NCBI RefSeq assembly: GCF_036014115.1
Contig: NZ_CP107913.1
Location: 5,821,501-5,885,500, forward strand
Source: Streptomyces sp. NBC_00448
Lineage (GTDB): Bacteria > Actinomycetota > Actinomycetes > Streptomycetales > Streptomycetaceae
Length of the DNA stretch: 64,000 nucleotides
Direction of reading: 5' to 3'
Part shown: positions 9,656-16,835 of the stretch, piece after piece
Position numbering within the stretch: the stretch's first letter is position 1
Layout of the letters: each line of letters opens with the position of its first letter
Notes under the pieces: model-generated
The model's input: the letters and a program-made list of their open reading frames with translations, nothing else
Databases searched by the model: none
Told to the model about the DNA's origin: nothing
Translations under genes and position numbers: made by a program

Positions 9656-10165
9656 ATGACCCTGCAAGTCGGCGACAAGGCACCGGACTTCACCCTTCCC
9701 GACCAGTCGGGCACCGGGGTGACGCTCAGCGAGCGGCTGCGGGAGAAGGTCGTCGTCCTGTACTTCTACCCCAAGGACAACACCCGCGGCTGCACCGCCG
9801 AGGCGTGCAGCTTCCGCGACGGCTACGAGAGCTTCTCCGACGCCGGCGCCGAGGTGATCGGCGTCAGCTCCGACACCGTCGAGTCGCACGAGAAGTTCGC
9901 CGGGCGGCACGAACTGCCCTTCACTCTGCTCTCCGACCGCGACCGCGCGGTCCGCAAGCAGTACGGCGCCACGACGCTCGGCGTCGTCCCCGGCCGGATC
10001 ACCTTCGTCATCGACCAGGACGGCACCGTCCGGCACGCCTTCTCGTCGATGATGAACATCGGCGGGCACGTGGACGACGCGCTGGCGGTGGTGAAGCGGT
10101 TGCAGGGGGAGGGCGCCGCTTCAGGCGGGGCCGCCGGTTCGGGCGAGGCCGGGAGCGGGGAGTAG
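9656..10165 (+). CDS. bcp: thioredoxin-dependent peroxiredoxin (Bcp/PrxQ)
   Basis: Reduces hydrogen and organic peroxides with electrons from thioredoxin. The 169-residue protein has the AhpC/TSA fold signature: PDFTLPDQ near the N-terminus and YFYPKDNTRGCTAEACSFRD with peroxidatic Cys46 and resolving Cys51, the atypical two-Cys arrangement of the Bcp/PrxQ class. The last 15 residues are a Gly/Ala/Glu tail. ATG 9656 is preceded by a GAGGAGA ribosome site. TACTCT at 9620-9625 is a possible -10. It converges with yajQ. Confidence 0.93.
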   Translation: MTLQVGDKAPDFTLPDQSGTGVTLSERLREKVVVLYFYPKDNTRGCTAEACSFRDGYESFSDAGAEVIGVSSDTVESHEKFAGRHELPFTLLSDRDRAVRKQYGATTLGVVPGRITFVIDQDGTVRHAFSSMMNIGGHVDDALAVVKRLQGEGAASGGAAGSGEAGSGE

Positions 10166-10180
10166 CGGAGCGCGGAGGCG

Positions 10181-10217
10181 GAGGCCGGCGTGGGTGCGTG
10201 GACGCCCAGCCGGCCTC
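10181..10217. terminator. bidirectional hairpin between bcp and yajQ
   Basis: A perfect 9-bp stem, GAGGCCGGC (10181-10189) against GCCGGCCTC (10209-10217), continues inward with a bulged TGGGTG/CGCCCA stem. It lies between two convergent genes, as expected for a shared terminator. Confidence 0.7.
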
Positions 10218-10266
10218 TCGCCGTTCCTGCCGTTCCTCCTACTACTGCCGCCGCTCTCGCCGCCGG

Positions 10267-10755
10267 TCAGCGGTAGTTGACGAACTGGAGCGCGAAGTCC
10301 AGGTCCTTGCCCTTGAGCAGAGCCTGCACGGACTGGAGGTCGTCACGGCTCTTGGAGCTGACCCGCAGCTCGTCGCCCTGGACCTGCGCCTTGACGCCCT
10401 TCGGGCCCTCGTCCCGGATGATCTTCGCGACCTTCTTGGCGTTCTCCTGGGAGATGCCCTCTTCGATCGTGGCGAAGATCTTGTACTCCTTGCCGGACAG
10501 CTGCGGCTCGCCCGCGTCCAGCGACTTCAGCGAGATCCCCCGCTTCACCAGCTTGGTCTCGAAGACGTCCAGGATCGCTTTCACACGCTCCTCGGAGTTC
10601 GCCTCCAAGAGGATCTTCTCGCCCGACCAAGCGATCGACGCGCCCACGTTCTTGAAGTCGTAGCGCTGCGAGATCTCCTTGGCGGCCTGGTTGAGGGCGT
10701 TGTCGACCTCCTGCCGCTCGACCTTCGAGACGATGTCGAAACTGGAGTCGGCCAT
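10267..10755 (-). CDS. yajQ: YajQ family nucleotide-binding protein
   Basis: Small cytoplasmic protein of the YajQ (UPF0234) family; members elsewhere bind c-di-GMP or nucleotides and RNA. The 162-residue product is full length and starts [20 protein letters not shown]. It contains the family stretches ISQRYDFKN (about 28-36) and the [21 protein letters not shown] segment, and ends [10 protein letters not shown]. It is followed downstream by the intergenic hairpin shared with bcp, and its 5' side faces the tRNA-Tyr gene. Its position beside that tRNA matches my recollection of other Streptomyces genomes. Confidence 0.95.
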   Translation of the reverse strand: MADSSFDIVSKVERQEVDNALNQAAKEISQRYDFKNVGASIAWSGEKILLEANSEERVKAILDVFETKLVKRGISLKSLDAGEPQLSGKEYKIFATIEEGISQENAKKVAKIIRDEGPKGVKAQVQGDELRVSSKSRDDLQSVQALLKGKDLDFALQFVNYR

Positions 10756-10964
10756 CTTCAGTGGGCTCCTTGACTGTGTTCATCGGTACGTCGGTTCCAT
10801 CACTTCCGCGACGGCCCGACCCGGCACCGCCACCGGCCCAGCCTAGCCACCCGCGCCCCCGATGCCCTGATCAATCCGGTGGCGAACCACCCCTCTGCAT
10901 CAGGTATCGTTTACCCCGTCGCCACGACCCCCGGCCCCCCAGGCCGGCCCGAGGCACATCTCAT

Positions 10965-11046
10965 GGCGGTATGCCCGAGCGGCCAATGGGAGCGGACTGT
11001 AAATCCGTCGGCTTAGCCTACCGTGGTTCGAATCCACGTGCCGCCA
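10965..11046 (+). tRNA. tRNA-Tyr (GTA)
   Basis: An 82-nt class II tRNA with acceptor GGCGGTA/TGCCGCC (one G-U pair), anticodon loop ctGTAaa, a long variable arm (tcggcttagcctacc region) and the TTCGAAT T-loop; A is the discriminator and CCA is not encoded. The 3' part, from 10996 on, is supplied by the integrated element and is identical to the copy at 40354. The gene is therefore a chromosomal 5' half rejoined to an element-borne 3' half, and it stays functional. Confidence 0.95.
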
Positions 11047-11050
11047 CACC
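10996..11050. repeat. attL, 55-bp att core
   Basis: Begins ACTGTAAATCC (anticodon loop of tRNA-Tyr) and runs past the tRNA 3' end to CCGCCACACC. It is identical over 55 bp to 40354-40408. Beyond it the two flanks stay about three-quarters similar through the following hairpin. Confidence 0.93.
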
Positions 11051-11052
11051 CA

Positions 11053-11097
11053 GAAGAGGCCCCCGACCTGCGCTTGCGCGGGAAGGGGGCCCTCTTC
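11053..11097 (+). terminator. terminator after tRNA-Tyr (element side)
   Basis: GAAGAGG (11053-11059) pairs with CCTCTTC (11091-11097). After a single bulged C at 11090, CCCCC (11060-11064) continues the stem with GGGGG (11085-11089). It directly follows the tRNA. A diverged copy follows attR at 40411. Confidence 0.7.
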
Positions 11098-11229
11098 GTG
11101 TGCGGGGCGGGGGAGCCGGCGTGCCCCGCTCAGCCCCGCCCCGAGCCGCCGTCTACCAGTCTCTCTGGACGAGGCGTGGACGGGATCGGCCGCTCCCACC
11201 TGCGGTTGCGGGCCGAGCGGCGGCCACGG

Positions 11230-12603
11230 TCAGGACGGCCCCCTCCGCTGGGCGAGGCGGGCGGAGATCTTGGCGTTGGCCTCGTCGTCGCCGCCCTTGA
11301 GGAACTTCGCGTAGAAGCGGAAGAGGACCGCGACGCTCTGGCCGGCGCGGTGGGCGACCAGTTGGGGTTCGACGCCGGAGCTGAGCCAGGTGGAGACGGC
11401 CGCGTGGCGCAGGTCGTACGGGCGTTTGGCGAGCTTCGTTTTCAGCTCGTCGGGGGAGAGGGTGTCCTCGCGGGCGCGGCGCCAGACCTCGCCGTAGCCG
11501 CTCTCCTGGACGATGCCGCCGCGGGCGGTACGGAAGACGCGGTCGTCGGGCGCGTAGCCGTAGACGGTGATGTGCCAGCGGAGGAGGGCGACGAGTTCCG
11601 GTGGGATCGGGACCCAGCGGACGGCGCTGCGGGGGCGGTGCTTGAGTCCTTTCTGATCGTGGGCCTCGCCCGAGTCCGTCCACGGGCGGCCGGCGCGTGG
11701 TCGGCTCTCGTGCAGTCGGACCATTCCCCAGCCGCGACGCGGGAGCTTGAGGTCCGGGCGGCTGAGCCCGACGATCTCGCCGGGTCGGGCGGCGCCGTAG
11801 TAGATGCAGCCGAAGAACGCCTTGAGGTGACGGCCGCGCGCTCCCTGATCGGCGACGGATTCGAGCAGCGACTCGGCCAGCTCCGGGTCCGGGACGCACT
11901 CCGGGTCGAGTTCTTCCTCGATCTGCTCCGGCGGCTTCCACTGAAGTGCCGGAAGGGGATTCTCGGTGAGGAGATCCGCTTCCACCGCGAATCCGAGTGC
12001 CTGGTGGAAGACGGCCCGCTTGCGGTGGATGACGGACGCCGCAGAGGTCTTTCCGTCGAGTCGCTTCGCGCACGCACCGAGCGCTTTGCGTACGGTCGGT
12101 GCGTCCGCGAGGGCGGAGATCGGGAGCGACTTCTTGGCGAACCACGCCAGAGCCCGCTGAATGTCCTCCGGCGGCTCGTCCGCCCAGCGGTTCTTGTTGA
12201 ACGCCCAGCCGTAGAGGGCTCGCCGTGCCAGCTTGGCGTCAGGCATCCCTTTCGTGTCCTTGACGAGTACGGCGGTGATGGTGGCCATGGTCTCGGCGTA
12301 CCCGGTGCGGATCTTCGCCGGTGCGTGGTCCCACTTGAGTTCCACGTAGTTCCGCGCGTGCTGGTAGAAGGAGATGTCCTTCTGCTTCTGCACCTTCGAC
12401 TTGGGCAGCCCGGTTTCGACGTCGAACGGCTCGCCGGCCCTCGCCGCGGTGATGAGTTCGGCCCGACGGCTTTCCGCGAGCCCGGACGTCAGGAAGGACT
12501 CGGAGTGCGGCCGGATGCCCACCTGCCAACGAAGCTGGTACGGCTTGCGGTACGGGCGCTTGCGGATGGACCACACCCTGACGGTGTAACTCCACTCGGT
12601 CAC
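11230..12603 (-). CDS. int: site-specific tyrosine integrase of the element
   Basis: Phage-type tyrosine recombinase that would integrate and excise the element at tRNA-Tyr. The 457-residue protein has an N-terminal arm-binding/core-binding region (about 75-200) and a C-terminal catalytic domain. Catalytic residues are visible as Arg273 in AARPGEIVGL, Arg399 in YDLRHAAVSTWL (Tyr in place of the usual His before DLR), His418 in AHRAGQS and the nucleophile Tyr431 in RFYAKFL. It is the gene closest to attL, is transcribed toward it, and its GTG start overlaps the stop of the xis-like gene by GTGA. Confidence 0.95.
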   Translation of the reverse strand: MTEWSYTVRVWSIRKRPYRKPYQLRWQVGIRPHSESFLTSGLAESRRAELITAARAGEPFDVETGLPKSKVQKQKDISFYQHARNYVELKWDHAPAKIRTGYAETMATITAVLVKDTKGMPDAKLARRALYGWAFNKNRWADEPPEDIQRALAWFAKKSLPISALADAPTVRKALGACAKRLDGKTSAASVIHRKRAVFHQALGFAVEADLLTENPLPALQWKPPEQIEEELDPECVPDPELAESLLESVADQGARGRHLKAFFGCIYYGAARPGEIVGLSRPDLKLPRRGWGMVRLHESRPRAGRPWTDSGEAHDQKGLKHRPRSAVRWVPIPPELVALLRWHITVYGYAPDDRVFRTARGGIVQESGYGEVWRRAREDTLSPDELKTKLAKRPYDLRHAAVSTWLSSGVEPQLVAHRAGQSVAVLFRFYAKFLKGGDDEANAKISARLAQRRGPS

Positions 12604-12839
12604 GCTTCCTCCATTTCGCGGAGGAACGATTCGAGTTCGCTGCGGCGAACACGCAAGTGGCCGTTCGGGAGACGGTGGGCCTTCGGTCCCACCCCCCGGT
12701 TGCGCCAGCGGTACCAGGATGCCCGGGTGATGCCGAGTTCGTCCAAGACGACGGACATCGGCAACAACTCGTCCGTCGGCGGCCGGTGGTGACGGCGGTA
12801 GTGGGTGGTCACCTCACACCGCCCCGGCGTCGGTGTCAT
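12600..12839 (-). CDS. xis: excisionase-like HTH DNA-binding protein
   Basis: Small MerR/AlpA-type winged-helix protein, the usual directionality factor beside integrases of this class. The HTH runs MSVVLDELGITRASWYRWRN (about 28-47), followed by the wing-like RLPNGHLRVRRSELESFL. The 79-residue reading starts at ATG 12839 and overlaps the upstream gene by 26 nt; GTG 12812 would give a shorter, non-overlapping protein and may be the true start. The stop is coupled to int by GTGA. Confidence 0.82.
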   Translation of the reverse strand: MTPTPGRCEVTTHYRRHHRPPTDELLPMSVVLDELGITRASWYRWRNRGVGPKAHRLPNGHLRVRRSELESFLREMEEA

Positions 12840-13143
12840 GGATGTGGGGGAAGACGGCGTAGACGCGGATGGCCGTTTTGCCGACAGCGGTCACGCACTC
12901 CAGGTGTCGGCGGTTGTCGAAGGTGCGGTGCGTGGCCGAGCCGGTGGGGGCGTTGAGGATCTCGCGCCAGCTCTCCCAGGCGCTCGGGGTGTCGAGTTGT
13001 ACGTCGACGCGGTCCGGCATGAGGTTGTGCGCTACGACGTAGGCGCCGGGGAGGGAGGGGTGGAGTTCGGCGATGCGGAGCAGGGCGCGTAAGGCGTCGG
13101 TCTGGGCCGTGAGCGGCGGTTTCGGGTGAGTGGGGTCGGGCAT
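12814..13143 (-). CDS. hypothetical protein of the integrative element
   Basis: I do not recognise this 109-residue protein. It is soluble and mixed alpha/beta in character, with TDALRALLRIAELHPSLPGAYVVAHNL, then WESWREILNA and an HIHDTDAG C-terminus. It belongs to the leftward cluster of small genes that ends in xis and int. GC-rich codon use and a ribosome-site-like GGAGGTGCC before the ATG support it being real. Confidence 0.7.
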   Translation of the reverse strand: MPDPTHPKPPLTAQTDALRALLRIAELHPSLPGAYVVAHNLMPDRVDVQLDTPSAWESWREILNAPTGSATHRTFDNRRHLECVTAVGKTAIRVYAVFPHIHDTDAGAV

Positions 13144-13230
13144 GCTGGGGGCACCTCCTGTGCCGTTGTGGCGGGGTGGGAGGCCGAGCAGCGGGTTTCC
13201 TTGGCCGGTTGGCCGCTGCTCCGGGTTGAG

Positions 13231-13548
13231 TCAGGTGTCTTCGTCGTCGGCGGCGTCGTCGGTGGGGTGGGTCGGGGCGACGGTGGTGGTGGCGACGAGG
13301 GAGACGGTGCCGTCGGGGTCGCCTTCGAAGACGGTTTCCATCCAGTCCCAGGTGTGTTCGCCGTCGAGGAGGGTGTAGCCGAGGTCGGCGAGGGCGGTGG
13401 TGCGGGCGCGGAGGGTGGGGATGCCGTCGGCGAGGGGGAAGGGGACGGTGGGCCAGCGGGCTTCGTCCGGCAGGGCTACGAAGACCTGCCATTCGGTGCC
13501 GTCGTAGGACTGGATCATGTGGGCGCGGATCGCGCGGGTGTCGGGCAT
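13231..13548 (-). CDS. hypothetical protein (element small-gene cluster)
   Basis: A 105-residue acidic protein with EWQVFVALPDEARWPTVPFP and TALADLGYTLLDGEHTWDW, resembling small conserved proteins I recall from Streptomyces integrative elements (perhaps DUF6303), with no known function. ATG 13548 is preceded by GAAAGGAGCGC, a strong ribosome site. A longer reading upstream is an artefact of the next gene. It is separated from its neighbours by short gaps in the leftward cluster. Confidence 0.72.
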   Translation of the reverse strand: MPDTRAIRAHMIQSYDGTEWQVFVALPDEARWPTVPFPLADGIPTLRARTTALADLGYTLLDGEHTWDWMETVFEGDPDGTVSLVATTTVAPTHPTDDAADDEDT

Positions 13549-13580
13549 GCGCTCCTTTCGTCGGTGAGGTTCGGGTGCGC

Positions 13581-14201
13581 TCAGCTCGCGTGCAGGAAGC
13601 CGTGGACGTCGGCGAAGTGGATGAGGTGGTGGAGGGTGCGCTCGGCGTGCTCGCCGTAGGCGTGGGCGGTGTCGGCGAGGGCGGTCGACAACTCGGTCTC
13701 GGTGTCGGCCTCTTCGTTGTCCTGCGCCTGCTCGCACGCGATGAGCTGCTTGCGGAGGTCGGCGAGGTGGCGGCTGCCGGCCTGGACGGTGAGGGAGTCG
13801 CCGAGGTCGGGGAGGCCGTCGGCGGTGACGGGGTAGTTGCCGTTGCGGTCGCGCGGCAGCTTGGCGTGGTGGGGGCGGTCGGCGCGGAGGACGGCGGCCA
13901 GGGCGGTGGCGGTGCCGTGGGCGTAGCCGAGGGCGGCGTTCTCGTAGAGGTCGCGGGTGTGGTGTTCGAGGACGAGGTAGAGGTCGCTGAGCTGCCAGAG
14001 GGCTTCGTCGTGGGGGCGTACGGGCTCGGCGTTGCCCGGGACGGTGAGCAGGCCGGGGACGGGGATGATGCGGGCCGGGTCGGTGGTGCGGGCGGTGTGG
14101 CGGGCGTGCTGGTGGGCGTCGCGCAGTTCGCGGGAGGCGGCGCCGAGGGCGTGCACGCTTTCGAGGAGTGTGAGGTGCCATTCCGGGGTGGTGTCGGGCA
14201 T
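13581..14201 (-). CDS. hypothetical protein, His/Ala-rich helical
   Basis: A 206-residue protein starting MPDTTPEWHLTLLESVHAL, predicted mostly helical and rich in His and Ala (HAL, HQHARHTA, HAKLPRDRNGNYP, HHLIHFADVHGF). No known motif is recognised. ATG 14201 was chosen for its ribosome site GGAGGAACCC; the longer upstream frame is a shadow of the next gene. The N-terminal MPDT is shared with the gene at 13231-13548. Part of the leftward cluster. Confidence 0.72.
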   Translation of the reverse strand: MPDTTPEWHLTLLESVHALGAASRELRDAHQHARHTARTTDPARIIPVPGLLTVPGNAEPVRPHDEALWQLSDLYLVLEHHTRDLYENAALGYAHGTATALAAVLRADRPHHAKLPRDRNGNYPVTADGLPDLGDSLTVQAGSRHLADLRKQLIACEQAQDNEEADTETELSTALADTAHAYGEHAERTLHHLIHFADVHGFLHAS

Positions 14202-14233
14202 GGGTTCCTCCGTTGGGTGAGTCGGGCGGGGCG

Positions 14234-14467
14234 TCAGGCCAGCGGGTCGGCCGGGGTGGTGGACAGTCCGGCGCGTTCGAGGAGTTGGCGGAGGTCTCCG
14301 CCGACGGCGGCGAGGCGGTGTTCGATGGCCTGCCAGGACTCGGGGTCGATGGACATCAACGCGGTGATCGCGGTGGGGCCCTGGCCGAGTTCGAGGGCGG
14401 TGAGGGCGTCGCGGAGGTCGCCGACGGCCATCAGGGAGAGCCGGGGCGCGGTGTTCTGGACGCACAT
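14234..14467 (-). CDS. small hypothetical protein
   Basis: A 77-residue protein (MCVQNTAPRLSLMAVGDLRD...) with an Ala/Leu-rich helical body and WQAIEHRLAAVGGDLRQLLE near its C-terminus. ATG 14467 has AAGGGAG upstream. No family is recognised. It sits 17 nt after the membrane-protein gene (14485-14679) in the leftward cluster. Confidence 0.65.
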   Translation of the reverse strand: MCVQNTAPRLSLMAVGDLRDALTALELGQGPTAITALMSIDPESWQAIEHRLAAVGGDLRQLLERAGLSTTPADPLA

Positions 14468-14484
14468 GGTGAACTCCCTTGGGG

Positions 14485-14679
14485 TCATGTGTGGTTGCCG
14501 GGGATGGCGTCGCGGAGGGCGGACATGATCTGGTCGACGGAAGGGGCGGCGCTGCTGCGGGCGAGGTAGAAGCCGAAGAGCAGAGCGACGATCGCGGCGC
14601 CGGCGCCGAGAGCGCGGTAGCGGATGAGCAGGGCCACCAGGGCGCCGAACAGGACGAGCGCGGAGATGCTGAAAGCCAT
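14485..14679 (-). CDS. small membrane protein
   Basis: A 64-residue protein with two hydrophobic segments (about 4-20 and 25-43: ISALVLFGALVALLI and GAGAAIVALLFGFYLA) and a short polar tail with SVDQIMSALRDAIPG. Similar tiny membrane proteins accompany the transfer genes of Streptomyces elements and phages, but the role is not known. GAGAAAGG precedes the ATG. Confidence 0.7.
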   Translation of the reverse strand: MAFSISALVLFGALVALLIRYRALGAGAAIVALLFGFYLARSSAAPSVDQIMSALRDAIPGNHT

Positions 14680-14715
14680 CGGGGTGCCTTTCTCGGGAGC
14701 GGGGCGGCCCCGCGG

Positions 14716-14967
14716 TCAGCGGGTGCCTTCGCGGTGCAGCCGCGTGGCGACGTTGTAGAGGTGGCGGCCGACGCGAACGCGCTGCCCGTAGCCGCGGCAG
14801 CGGCGGCACTCCCGGCCGCGGACGATCCGTCCGCGCCGGTTCTGCCGCACCTTGAAGCCGAACCCGCCGCACCTGCGGCAGACGCCGAGCGGGCTGGCCG
14901 CGCACAGGGCGGCGTAACAGGCGATCGCGATCGCTGTGAGGGCTATAGCGGCGGCGAGTGGAGGCAT
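14716..14967 (-). CDS. membrane-anchored zinc-ribbon-like small protein
   Basis: An 83-residue protein with an N-terminal hydrophobic helix (about 3-25) and two CRRC pairs (CRRCGGFGFKV and CRRCRGYGQRV) spaced like a DnaJ-type zinc ribbon. The C-terminus is basic (VRVGRHLYNVATRLHREGTR), which suggests nucleic-acid contact. It is the first gene of the leftward cluster; the ATG follows AAAGGGG. A CTAG-rich intergenic region lies immediately upstream. Confidence 0.72.
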   Translation of the reverse strand: MPPLAAAIALTAIAIACYAALCAASPLGVCRRCGGFGFKVRQNRRGRIVRGRECRRCRGYGQRVRVGRHLYNVATRLHREGTR

Positions 14968-15010
14968 GAGAGACCCCTTTCCAGGGCGGAATCAGGGCGT
15001 GCGGAAGGTG

Positions 15011-15093
15011 GGCCGCTAGGAGCTAGCGGCCAGGTCAGGGATGGTGTGGGGCGCTAGCGGAGGTGCTAGACCTAGCGGGGCGCGGTGCTAGGT
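15011..15093. promoter_or_regulatory. CTAG-rich operator-like region
   Basis: Six CTAG tetranucleotides fall in about 80 bp (15016, 15023, 15054, 15066, 15072, 15088), although CTAG is rare in Streptomyces DNA. The first two form a perfect 9-bp inverted repeat, GGCCGCTAG-gag-CTAGCGGCC (15011-15031); CTAGCGG recurs at 15054 and 15072. The region separates the leftward small-gene operon from the rightward gene at 15167. It may be an operator or an iteron-like site. Confidence 0.55.
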
Positions 15094-15134
15094 CGAAACC
15101 CGTAGTGCCGGGGGGTGCAGAGTCGAGCACCTAA

Positions 15135-15150
15135 GATCGGAGTACCGATC
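15135..15150. promoter_or_regulatory. short palindrome upstream of the barstar-domain gene
   Basis: A perfect 6-bp inverted repeat, GATCGG-agta-CCGATC, 17 nt before the GTG start at 15167 and next to its ribosome site. It is placed to act as an operator or 5'-UTR hairpin. Confidence 0.35.
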
Positions 15151-15166
15151 AGGGGAGGAAGATGCG

Positions 15167-15958
15167 GTGGTCGGCGCCACCTCGGGAGCGTTGTACTCCC
15201 TGACGAGCAACGACGATGAGGCCGACTTCTGGGGCTACGCGGAAGACGCCATCGGTTTGTTCACACCGCTGGGAGACGGTCGACGCAGGGTTGAGCTGCT
15301 GGGCTGTGCGCCTCGCGGTGGCCTGTTGCGAGCGTCCGCTCGGGTCGGTACGAAGCGAGCGAACGCCGGCAATGCCGATCTCGCGTTCCTGGATGCTTCC
15401 GGGCGGGAGATCGGTAGCTACTTCGTCAACCGGGTCACTGTGGAGGAGTCCAGCCCGTCAGCGCGTGGAGCGGGCCTGGTTGATCTGACCGTGAGCCTGT
15501 GGTGCGACGACCTGCTTCCGCAGGCGGATCGGGTCTGGGACCTCGTCCGCTCGGGTGCGTTGAACCGCAAAGGGTTGTGGCACGACCTGGATGCGGGGGG
15601 CCGATGGGCCTGGCTGTCTGTGGCGCTGTGGCACAGCCAAAGGTCGCAGAACGAGGACGACCCCGTCGGGACGGTCCACGAACTCGACGGTAGCCTCATC
15701 ACGGACACGACCAGCTTCTACTGCGCGTTGGGCGAGGCGGTGAACGGGCCAGGCGGCTACTTCGGATGGAACCTCGCCGCCGTGAACGACTGTTTGTACG
15801 GTCGCTGGGGTACGAGAACTCCCTTCACCCTCATCTGGAATAACTCTGCACTCGGGGTGGCTGCCCTCCGCTCAGCGTCGGCCGGTGGGGATGACGATTG
15901 GTTCGGCGTGCTCATGGACGTGTTTCGAGACCACGCGGTGGACGTCCAACTCCGCTAG
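15167..15958 (+). CDS. barstar-like domain protein
   Basis: The C-terminal 90 residues match the barstar (ribonuclease inhibitor) family in pattern: LDGSLITDTTSFYCALGEAVNGPGGYFGWNLAAVNDCL, then FTLIWNNSALGVAAL. The N-terminal 160 residues form a separate domain I do not recognise. Barstar proteins neutralise barnase-type RNases, and similar fusions serve as immunity proteins in Streptomyces. No barnase-like partner is visible nearby. GTG 15167 is preceded by GGGGAGGA. It is the only rightward gene in this part of the element. Confidence 0.75.
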   Translation: MVGATSGALYSLTSNDDEADFWGYAEDAIGLFTPLGDGRRRVELLGCAPRGGLLRASARVGTKRANAGNADLAFLDASGREIGSYFVNRVTVEESSPSARGAGLVDLTVSLWCDDLLPQADRVWDLVRSGALNRKGLWHDLDAGGRWAWLSVALWHSQRSQNEDDPVGTVHELDGSLITDTTSFYCALGEAVNGPGGYFGWNLAAVNDCLYGRWGTRTPFTLIWNNSALGVAALRSASAGGDDDWFGVLMDVFRDHAVDVQLR

Positions 15959-15969
15959 GAGTGAGTGGT

Positions 15970-16374
15970 TCAAGCGGCGTGCGGCTTCCTCTCGCGCTCG
16001 GCAAGCGCCTTGAGGACGTCCTCGCGGCGCAGGCCGCGGCGGTTGGCGCCCTTGCCGTCGGCGGTGCCCCACACCTGCACGGTGCGGAGGCCGTACGGCT
16101 TGACGGCGGCTGCCAGTTGCTCCGGCGTCCACTGGGCGTAGACCTCGGGACGGAGATCGGCGAGCCGGGTGACGATGTCCTCGCTCCATGCCTTCGCCTT
16201 GCCGGACGGGAGCGCGGAGACGAGGTCGGTGAGCAGGTCGTACGAGGCCGAGCTCGCGGCTACGGTGTCCTCGCCGAGGGCTTGCCCGGTCAGCATCCCG
16301 GCCCGCTTCCGTAGTTCGTGGACACGCAGGGCCAACGCGTCAGCGGCGGGCGCGCCCTCTCTGTCAGCCTTGTG
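15970..16374 (-). pseudogene. traB/traSA, C-terminal remnant
   Basis: Reading leftward from the IS3 insertion, this fragment encodes the end of the element's FtsK-like transfer protein: LRKRAGMLTGQALGED, an ASSASYDLLTDLV stretch, WTPEQLAAAVKPYGLRTVQVW and GKGANRRGLRREDVLKAL. The last part is the winged-helix gamma domain of TraB-family translocases, which recognises the clt/TRS sites on the plasmid. The fragment now runs open into the IS and has no start of its own that would restore function. Confidence 0.85.
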
Positions 16375-16434
16375 TGAGACATCCGGCTTTGCCGGGTTAG
16401 CCTGAGAGGGCACCGACAGGAGAACCATCCCCTC

Positions 16435-16815
16435 ATGACCAGCACGAATCCCGCGCCCGATCCCGCGCCCAGGCCGAAGCGTCGCTCCTTCAGCCCGGAG
16501 TACAAGCTGCGGATCGTCGCCGAGTACGACGCGGCCCCGAAGAACGAGAAGGGTGCGATCCTGCGCCGAGAGCGCCTCTACCACTCTCACGTCAAGGAAT
16601 GGCGGGCCGCTCGGGACGCCGGCGCCCTGGAGAACCTGGCCGACCGCCGCACGAGCCCCGCGAGGCCGAAGAAGTCGGACGCCGAGACGGAGAACGACAA
16701 ACTGCGTCGCCGGGTGGAGCGGCTCGAGAAGGAACTGGCCCAGAACAAGGCCGCCCTGGAGGTCATGGGAAAAGCTTCCGCGCTCTTGGACATGATCTCC
16801 AGGGGCGCGGACTGA
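16435..16815 (+). CDS. IS3-family transposase, OrfA
   Basis: A 126-residue OrfA with an HTH_Tnp_1 type helix-turn-helix in the first half (KRRSFSPEYKLRIVAEYDA, about 13-31) and a leucine-zipper-like coiled coil (ETENDKLRRRVERLEKELAQNKA, about 80-102). A canonical slippery heptamer G-GGA-AAA at 16767-16773 lies just before its stop and would shift ribosomes -1 into orfB to make the full OrfAB transposase. Confidence 0.92.
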   Translation: MTSTNPAPDPAPRPKRRSFSPEYKLRIVAEYDAAPKNEKGAILRRERLYHSHVKEWRAARDAGALENLADRRTSPARPKKSDAETENDKLRRRVERLEKELAQNKAALEVMGKASALLDMISRGAD

Positions 16816-16835
16816 AGTCTGCCGCCGCCCCGGTC

